Source of the DNA: JAHOYW01 sp964515915
GTDB taxonomy: Bacteria; Verrucomicrobiota; Lentisphaeria; Victivallales; Victivallaceae
Reading direction: 5' to 3'
DNA: 11,756 bases
Assembly: GCA_964515915.1 (NCBI GenBank)
Contig: CAZEXM010000094.1
Span: 1-11,756 of the forward strand
Below, in pieces: positions 7,378 through 11,756 of the stretch. The position numbers and the translations under genes were made by a program. The notes under the pieces were generated by a model. The model worked only from the letters and a program-made list of their open reading frames with translations. It was not told the origin of the DNA and ran no database searches. Position 1 is the stretch's first letter. Each line of letters begins with the position of its first letter.

Positions 7378-7397
7378 TTTCATCCGGATAAAAGCAA
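7370..7397 (-). promoter_or_regulatory. Candidate promoter of the LolA-like/S41/RDD operon
   Basis: Minus-strand TTGCTT (7392-7397) and TATATT (7370-7375) are spaced by 16 bases, about 43 bases before the ATG at 7327. The -10 box overlaps that of the divergent dxs promoter, so the two could compete for RNA polymerase. Confidence 0.35.
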
Positions 7398-7402
7398 ATT
7401 CA

Positions 7403-7444
7403 ATGATTGTAAAAACGGAATTATTGGTTATTTTAACAGAATGA
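7403..7444 (+). other. 13-codon upstream ORF overlapping the dxs start
   Basis: ATG at 7403 opens a frame encoding MIVKTELLVILTE whose TGA stop (7442-7444) overlaps the dxs ATG (7441-7443) as ATGA. dxs itself has no visible Shine-Dalgarno, so the small ORF could deliver ribosomes by coupling. The small ORF also lacks a clear Shine-Dalgarno, so this may be chance. Confidence 0.3.
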
Positions 7445-9312
7445 AAAATAGAACAATTTTACTTGATAATATTCAGTCGCCGGCCGACTTGAAAAAGCTT
7501 TCAATTAAAGAGCTGCCGGCTTTAGCCGCGGAGATAAGGAAAGTCCTGATCGATACCGTTGCCGAAACGGGTGGTCATCTTGCCTCTAATCTGGGGGTGG
7601 TTGAACTTACTATTGCTTTGCATTATGTTTTCGACTGTCCAAAGGATAAGATGCTTTGGGATGTCGGGCATCAGGGTTATGTTCATAAATTGCTCACCGG
7701 CAGAAAAGATTTTTTCAAAACTTTGCGTGCTTATAAAGGCTGTTTAGGATTTTTGTCCCGCGATGAATCGGAATACGATTGTTTCGGGGCGGGACACGCC
7801 GGTACGGCTATTTCGGCGGCACTGGGGATGGCTGTAGCCGCGGAGCGCAAGGGCAGTGACGAAAAAGTTGTCGCAATTGTTGGAGACGGATCTTTGAATT
7901 GCGGTATCTCACTCGAAGGTTTAAACAATGTCAGCGCGAATACCCGCAAACTCATCATCATACTCAATGATAACAAAATGTCCATTTCGGAAAATGTCGG
8001 TGCGATTCCATCTTCTCTCAACCGCATTATTTCAGGACGCAGTTATAACCGCTTCAAGGCCTTAGCCAAGATGATGATACGCAAAATCCCGGCACATAAT
8101 GATATCAGCAAAGCGATTCAAAGAGTCGAAGAGGCCACTAAAAGCATGTTTTTGCCTGGAGTTTTATTTGAAGAACTCGGTTTGCGTTATATCGGCCCTC
8201 TTGACGGGCATGATTTACCGAAGCTTATTCGGGCTCTGGATGTTTTGAAAGACCCGGCCCGGTCCTTACTTGTTCACGTCATTACCGAAAAGGGACGTGG
8301 TTATCAATTCGCCGAGGAAGCGCCCGAAAAATTTCATGGTTTGTCTTCCTTTGACCCCGTTACTGGTGAAAGTAACGGCAAAAGCGGTTTAACTTTTTCC
8401 GATGCTTTTGGCAAAACGATGATAGAATTGGCTAAGCGCGAGGAAGGCCTGGCGGTGATTAGCGCGGCGATGGCCAAAGGTATCGGTTTAACCGGTTTCA
8501 GCAAGCAGTTTCCGGATAAATTTTATGACGTTGGAATCGCGGAAGAACATGCGGTGGTATTCGCGGCGGGGCTGGCGGCGGCGGGACTGCGGCCGGTGGT
8601 AGCCTTGTATGCCACTTTCATGCAGCGTGCTCTGGATTGTGTTTTCCATGACGTTTGCCTGCAAAATCTGCCGGTAATATTTTGTCTCGACCGCGCGGGA
8701 ATTGTCGAAGACGGCCCGACTCACCATGGCATCCATGACCTTGGATTTTTCCGCGGCCTGCCGAATTTGACCATCATGGCTCCCAAAGACGAGAATGAAT
8801 TAAGGGAAATGATTTTCACCGCCTACGAACTTAAATCACCGGTAGTAATTCGTTATCCGCGTGGAGGTTCAAAGCAAATCCAAACGCTTTCGGATGCACC
8901 GCCTGTTTCACTGGACAGTGCCGGGGCGGAAATTTTACGCGAAGGCAAGGACGGCGCCATCTGGGCAATGGGCCCGGAAGTTTTTAACGCTCAGGATATT
9001 GCCGCTAAACTGGCTTCTCAAAATATTGAACTAACTATCGTAAATGTTCGTTTTCTGCGTCCATTCGATGCTGAATTGCTTAAAAAACACGCTGCTTCAA
9101 TGCCGGTTTTCACCTTGGAAGATTGTCAAATAACCGGCGGATTAGCTTCGGAAGTGGATGAAGTATTAATTAATTGCGAGCATTATGGCGTGAAACATTT
9201 TGGCTGGCAATCGGAGATCATCCCCCACGGTACAACCCCAAAATTACGTGAACATCATGGCATGAACCTCGATAAAATAATGGAAATAATAACTGATACA
9301 GTCCAAAATTAA
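7441..9312 (+). CDS. dxs: 1-deoxy-D-xylulose-5-phosphate synthase
   Basis: This 623-residue cytoplasmic thiamine-diphosphate enzyme condenses pyruvate and glyceraldehyde 3-phosphate into DXP, the first step of the MEP isoprenoid pathway and a precursor route for thiamine and pyridoxal. Length matches the family (E. coli 620). His46 in GGHLASNLG, the ThDP/metal motif GDGSLNCG (148-155) through N176, MSISENVGA (180-188), the catalytic Glu368 in GIAEEHAV, DRAGIVEDGPTHHG (417-430) and RYPRGG (471-476) are all present. Two small departures are seen: the diphosphate-binding loop reads GHAGTAIS where GHxSTSIS is usual, and DRAGIV-EDG is one residue shorter than the common DRAGxVGxDG. Both are clean in the reading frame and may be lineage variants. 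It is a stand-alone gene with its own promoter; no other MEP gene is adjacent. Confidence 0.98.
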   Translation: MKNRTILLDNIQSPADLKKLSIKELPALAAEIRKVLIDTVAETGGHLASNLGVVELTIALHYVFDCPKDKMLWDVGHQGYVHKLLTGRKDFFKTLRAYKGCLGFLSRDESEYDCFGAGHAGTAISAALGMAVAAERKGSDEKVVAIVGDGSLNCGISLEGLNNVSANTRKLIIILNDNKMSISENVGAIPSSLNRIISGRSYNRFKALAKMMIRKIPAHNDISKAIQRVEEATKSMFLPGVLFEELGLRYIGPLDGHDLPKLIRALDVLKDPARSLLVHVITEKGRGYQFAEEAPEKFHGLSSFDPVTGESNGKSGLTFSDAFGKTMIELAKREEGLAVISAAMAKGIGLTGFSKQFPDKFYDVGIAEEHAVVFAAGLAAAGLRPVVALYATFMQRALDCVFHDVCLQNLPVIFCLDRAGIVEDGPTHHGIHDLGFFRGLPNLTIMAPKDENELREMIFTAYELKSPVVIRYPRGGSKQIQTLSDAPPVSLDSAGAEILREGKDGAIWAMGPEVFNAQDIAAKLASQNIELTIVNVRFLRPFDAELLKKHAASMPVFTLEDCQITGGLASEVDEVLINCEHYGVKHFGWQSEIIPHGTTPKLREHHGMNLDKIMEIITDTVQN

Positions 9313-9572
9313 CTGGCGGTGAAATATTCAGGCTAGCGGCGGTGTAGCCGTATGAAATTGATTCGAAGTCAGCTATTGCCTGTTTAAAATTATGTCCTTT
9401 CTCAAAGCAGATAATCCTTCATTTTTCGTGAAAACTCCCTGATGCGGCACTACGGTATTCTTGTCCGCAATACACATAGGCAATCGGTTCAAATGTAAAT
9501 TCGTGCGAAATAGGATATTTCGCACGAGTCTTGAAAGGAGTTTGCAAAAATAAACCAAAAGAATTAAAAGCA
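9313..9572. other. Spacer between dxs and the Fic remnant
   Basis: No gene can be supported. A minus-strand frame (9373-9573, 66 codons) crosses the perfect palindrome at 9501-9527 and has no recognisable domain or Shine-Dalgarno; its last 35 codons (LPMCIADKNTVVPHQ and on) read like protein and could be a gene scrap. A weak GGCTA/TAGCC stem follows dxs near 9331-9349 without a T-run. Confidence 0.4.
9501..9527. repeat. Perfect 12-bp palindrome with 3-nt loop
   Basis: TCGTGCGAAATA (9501-9512), GGA, then TATTTCGCACGA (9516-9527) form a perfect hairpin, extendable by one G-T pair. No T-run follows on either strand, so it is not a standard terminator. It might be a REP-like element, a protein-binding site or a mobile-element relic. 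Its arm resembles that of the hairpin at 4022-4051. Confidence 0.7.
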
Positions 9573-9599
9573 ATTAAGCAATATATGCTTAATCTTTTT
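9573..9599 (+). terminator. Probable bidirectional intrinsic terminator
   Basis: ATTAAGCA (9573-9580) and TGCTTAAT (9586-9593) form an 8-bp stem with loop ATATA. CTTTTT follows on the plus strand; TTGCTTTTAATTCTTTT follows on the minus strand. It overlaps the stop codon of the Fic remnant and could also end dxs transcripts 260 bases downstream. The stem is AT-rich, so strength is doubtful. Confidence 0.5.
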
Positions 9600-10236
9600 G
9601 AGGGATATTCAGAAACAGGTCGTATAAAGGGCGATTGACGTAATAGTTGTGTTTGCCGACCTTGTTTTTCTCAACGATTCCTGACTTAGATAACTCATTC
9701 AAATATTTCATTGCGGTGATGCGTGAAACTCCTAAATCATTCTGAACCAGTTCGATTTTGGTATATGGATGACTGAAAAGATTGTTCAGGAGCTCGTGGC
9801 TGTAGATTTTAGGGTGCTCTGATTTTAAACGGTCCTTACATTCCTGCATCAGCTCTTTTATGTTTTTTATTATCCAAATGGTTTGTTTGGAAGTTTGCTC
9901 GACAGCCTCAAGCATATATAAAATCCATTGTTCCCAGGAATCATTTGTCCGTACTTCATTTAACAGAGTATAATACTGAGACTTATTACGTGTGATGTAA
10001 CGGCTCAGATATAGTATTGGCAGTTTCTGCAAGTCTTTTAGTATCAGATAAAGAACATTGATTATTCTGCCCGTGCGACCGTTGCCGTCATAAAAAGGAT
10101 GGATGCTTTCAAAACGGTGATGGATCACAGCCATTTTTATCAAAGGATCAATGTCAGACAGCGAATCATCGTTGATAAAATTTTCGAGACCTGGAGCGGC
10201 AGGAGTGCTAAAACCTTGTCCATAACTAAAATTTCC
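9589..10236 (-). pseudogene. 5'-truncated Fic family protein (AMP transferase type)
   Basis: Fic enzymes transfer AMP or related groups to target proteins. The full motif HPFYDGNGRTGR is present, preceded by the family-typical IDPLIKMAVIHHRFESI and followed by IINVLYLILKDLQKLPILYLSRYI. A winged-helix-like C terminus follows (about the last 65 residues, with LVQNDLGVSRITAMKYLNELSKSGIVEK). The frame is open back to a TAA at 10237-10239, but only about 35 residues precede IDPLIKM where about 150 are expected, so the N-terminal domain, the inhibitory helix expected of this class and the first Fic helices are gone. The only in-frame start near, TTG 10143, would begin inside the Fic fold. Class judged from resemblance to SoFic-type proteins. 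The break coincides with direct repeats at 10238-10317. Without its N-terminal part the product is probably inactive. Confidence 0.8.
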
Positions 10237-10237
10237 T

Positions 10238-10317
10238 TATGTAAAGATAATATCAAAAACTATACATGACCTTGCTTATATGTAAAGATAATGCCATTTT
10301 CTTTACTTGAAGATAAT
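10238..10317. repeat. Direct repeats at the Fic break; possible mobile-element end
   Basis: TATGTAAAGATAAT occurs at 10238-10251 and 10279-10292 (perfect, 41 bases apart), and a third, weaker copy TTGAAGATAAT is at 10307-10317. CTTTAC (10301-10306) is an inverted copy of GTAAAG in the second repeat. The first repeat begins exactly where the Fic frame ends. Several short repeats at one end starting TGT recall termini of IS21-type elements; no transposase is adjacent, so at most a relic remains. Confidence 0.5.
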
Positions 10318-10324
10318 GAGTAAT

Positions 10325-10777
10325 TTACTTGCGGCATTTTTCCAGTTCTTCGGCATCAGCTTTGTCTTTAAGACGTTCGGAACTTTTTTTGACTTGAATT
10401 AGGTCTGTTAAAGAAATTATTTTTACTGCAACATCTTCAATTTCTACATATTTCAGGTTGCTGAAAATAGTATCATTGTCGAGCCCCTTCAAGCTGGTCA
10501 AAAAATCTATTCTGTTCGGTTCAGACCCAATATGGATAGCAGCGGCTTCTTTCGTGAAATACTCCTTGGGGATTCCTGCCTTCCCAAATCCAAATTCTGA
10601 CAGGGCTTCCATCATTTTGTCTGCATTTTCCTGGGACGGGTAAATTAAGAAATCAATATCCTGTGTGGTTCTAATATATCCATAAAAATTAACAGCAAAA
10701 CCTCCAACTAAAGCATACTGAACATTATTCTTATGCAAAAGTTCTATTAAATCTTTCATGTCAGAGGATAAAAACAT
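10325..10777 (-). CDS. Nucleotidyltransferase (MNT-like, DUF6036-type)
   Basis: The product is 150 residues from ATG 10777 (MFLSSDMKDLIELL); a TTG at 10792 would add five residues and overlap the upstream gene. I prefer the ATG because related proteins usually begin with an MLS-DF-like stretch. The polymerase-beta-type nucleotidyltransferase core is clear: GG at 25-26 in ALVGGFAVNFYGY, the metal-binding D40 and D42 in RTTQDIDFLI, and a third carboxylate D91 in NRIDFLTS. The C terminus (LKDKADAEELEK) has the family's KDxxDxxxL-like end. Such proteins transfer nucleotides to proteins or tRNAs and often form toxin-antitoxin or phage-defence modules (MNT, AbiEii). The small gene just upstream is probably its partner, with a common promoter at 11058-11086. 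Confidence 0.82.
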   Translation of the reverse strand: MFLSSDMKDLIELLHKNNVQYALVGGFAVNFYGYIRTTQDIDFLIYPSQENADKMMEALSEFGFGKAGIPKEYFTKEAAAIHIGSEPNRIDFLTSLKGLDNDTIFSNLKYVEIEDVAVKIISLTDLIQVKKSSERLKDKADAEELEKCRK

Positions 10778-10785
10778 AATTATAT

Positions 10786-10980
10786 TTACCAATTTAAGAG
10801 TTCGTAAGATACAACTTTTTTGATTTTTTCAGATGTCCAAGCTTTACCGAATGCCCGTTCCTGGAGGACTGCAAATTCCCGCATTCTTTGAGCTGGAGTC
10901 ATAGAAGCTCTCCGAGAATATTCGGCTTTATTTTCTTCTTCAAAAGAGTTAAAAACTTGTATTTTAAGGTTTCTTTTCAT
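10786..10980 (-). CDS. Small conserved-looking partner of the nucleotidyltransferase
   Basis: This 64-residue charged soluble protein has no domain I can name. Visible features are SFEEENKAEYSRRASMTPAQRM (near residues 12-33; a helix with an MTPxxR turn), then REFAVLQERAFGKAW and a short basic tail. Small proteins with an 'SFEE ... MTPxERL' pattern often precede nucleotidyltransferase genes of this type (from memory). The stop lies eight bases before the preferred ATG of the nucleotidyltransferase, and both share a promoter. It could be an antitoxin or adaptor. No strong Shine-Dalgarno precedes the ATG. Confidence 0.72.
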   Translation of the reverse strand: MKRNLKIQVFNSFEEENKAEYSRRASMTPAQRMREFAVLQERAFGKAWTSEKIKKVVSYELLNW

Positions 10981-11057
10981 AATTTTAATGTGTCTTCATG
11001 AATATGAATTATTAGGTTTGAATATAATCAACATTTATCTAAATATCTATAATCATT

Positions 11058-11086
11058 ATTATACTATTACATTCAGGCTATTACAA
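11058..11086 (-). promoter_or_regulatory. Strong sigma70 promoter of the nucleotidyltransferase module
   Basis: Minus-strand TTGTAA (11081-11086), a 17-base spacer and a perfect TATAAT (11058-11063) predict a start near 11051 and a leader of about 70 bases before ATG 10980. The rest of 10981-11153 is AT-rich; a short TTGCTA/TAGCAA hairpin lies at 11125-11140. Confidence 0.6.
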
Positions 11087-11153
11087 ATAGAAACCTTTAT
11101 TTGCATAAAGCTTAAGGCGTAGAATTGCTAATAATAGCAACAAGCTATTTATT

Positions 11154-11291
11154 TTACTTGAGCCCGAGTATTTCTGCTGCGACATTATCTCCGTAGAGTG
11201 AAGCCGCGTGACAGTATTGCGTATGTCCGGAAAGTATTGAGAGAATAGTTGTCCCCAGGACATCCTTTACCTCAGGAGCATTATTGCTCTT
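11154..11291 (-). pseudogene. Transposase-like N-terminal fragment
   Basis: A 45-codon open stretch reads VLGTTILSILSGHTQYCHAA then SLYGDNVAAEILGLK and stops with TAA at 11154-11156. This pattern (DxLGTxxLSxLxGHxRYAHxxxLRGDxVxxxLLGxKK) recalls the region near the N terminus of DDE transposases of the IS4/IS1380 kind, in which it would continue into a SEDSVRR-like stretch. Nothing of the remaining transposase follows here. There is no start codon with ribosome binding site. The assignment is from pattern memory. It abuts the end of the hydrolase fragment, overlapping it in another frame by about ten bases. Confidence 0.45.
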
Positions 11292-11709
11292 TTAATTCTT
11301 TCCTGGAAAAATCTGTGCATGAACTGAGAATACTTGCGGTCACTGTCTGGGGAAAATATTTTGCTAAAATATGTGAAAGATGTATTCCCGTTTTGGAAAG
11401 AAAAATTGCGTTTAAGATAGAATCAGTCTTTGATGTTTTCGGATATGTCCTGCTTATCCCATCAATAACTACCAAAGCGCCAGTCTGACCAGGATGGCGG
11501 ATGGCAAATTCATAGGCCGGAGGGCTTCCAGCGGAGGCTCCGGTAATTCCAATTTTATCAAAACCAAGATGTTCAATAAGTTCAGAAGCAACATCTGCCT
11601 GTTCCGCAAAGGTCGGACCGGTTGCAAGAGGAGTTTTTAAGTATCCGGGTCTGGAAATACTGATTAACTTGAAACCTGAATCGGCAAACACCTTGTACAA
11701 CCTAGTACA
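11281..11709 (-). pseudogene. Alpha/beta hydrolase fragment, broken at both ends
   Basis: The frame encodes the middle of an alpha/beta hydrolase: FADSGFKLISISRPGYLKTP, then FAEQADVASELIEHLGFDKI, then the nucleophile elbow GASAG with Ser56 (counted from TTG 11700) and YEFAIRHPGQTGALVVIDGI. The oxyanion-hole HG motif expected about 30 residues before this is absent: the frame meets TAG at 11710-11712, and the remaining bases to 11756 do not encode it in any frame. The C-terminal half with the catalytic Asp and His is also missing, as the frame stops at 11281 beside a transposase-like fragment. It lacks a proper start codon, so it should be non-functional. Substrate unknown. Confidence 0.75.
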
Positions 11710-11756
11710 CTATACAGCTTAAATGTTCGCATTGTATATAAAAAATGTAGCTCACT

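Noticed and set aside
9373..9573. 66-codon minus-strand ORF between dxs and the Fic remnant
   Set aside because: It reads through the perfect palindrome, lacks a Shine-Dalgarno and shows no known domain. Kept only as a possible gene scrap.
9589..10143. Fic remnant as a complete 184-residue gene starting at TTG 10143
   Set aside because: Recognisable Fic sequence continues upstream of that TTG in the same frame, so it is not a true start; the gene is truncated.
11081..11263. 60-codon minus-strand ORF
   Set aside because: It is an alternative frame over the transposase-like fragment and then runs into AT-rich spacer; the fragment frame gives far more protein-like sequence.
1..11756. CRISPR arrays, rRNA, riboswitches
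   Set aside because: No regularly spaced long repeats, no rRNA sequence and no recognisable riboswitch core (including a thiamine-type one before dxs) were seen.

Overview
The window looks like chromosomal DNA of a Gram-negative bacterium. Several proteins carry Sec signal peptides, one has a LolA-like outer-membrane-lipoprotein-sorting fold, and dxs shows the MEP isoprenoid route. Protein styles (a GYF_2-RDD membrane protein, small secreted proteins of unknown family, moderate-GC genes between AT-rich spacers) recall the PVC group, perhaps Lentisphaerota. That placement is an impression from memory and was not tested.

Layout. Bases 1-619 hold no convincing gene: a possible 5' leader or small ORF with two copies of a CGGCTCAAGCCG palindrome exactly 90 bases apart, then AT-rich DNA. 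A minus-strand tRNA-Arg(TCT) with encoded CCA lies at 620-695. Next, on the minus strand, come a YgiQ-type radical SAM protein and, upstream and overlapping it by ATGA, a secreted protein of unknown function. A divergent plus-strand gene starting with TTG encodes an all-helical protein of unknown family. It converges with a three-gene minus-strand set: LolA-like protein, S41 PDZ-protease, and GYF_2-RDD membrane protein. A perfect 12-bp hairpin followed by a T-run on the minus strand, placed inside the 3' end of the convergent gene, probably terminates that set. Back-to-back promoters separate it from dxs on the plus strand. A 13-codon upstream ORF ends on the dxs start codon.

From about 9313 to the end the window becomes accessory and decayed. 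It holds a perfect 12-bp palindrome with a 3-nt loop, a probable bidirectional terminator, a Fic gene missing its 5' half, a block of short direct repeats exactly at the Fic break (possible end of a lost mobile element), an apparently intact two-gene nucleotidyltransferase module with a consensus promoter (toxin-antitoxin-like), a transposase-like fragment, and an alpha/beta-hydrolase fragment broken at both ends.

How the genes fit together: the LolA-like, S41 and RDD proteins are all predicted to act at the envelope and may be co-transcribed. dxs is housekeeping. The right end reads as a site of repeated insertion and deletion in which only the nucleotidyltransferase pair still looks functional. 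I did not see a convincing wholly new system. The best leads are the palindromes, the Fic break with its repeats, the nucleotidyltransferase pair and the RDD protein with a large insertion.
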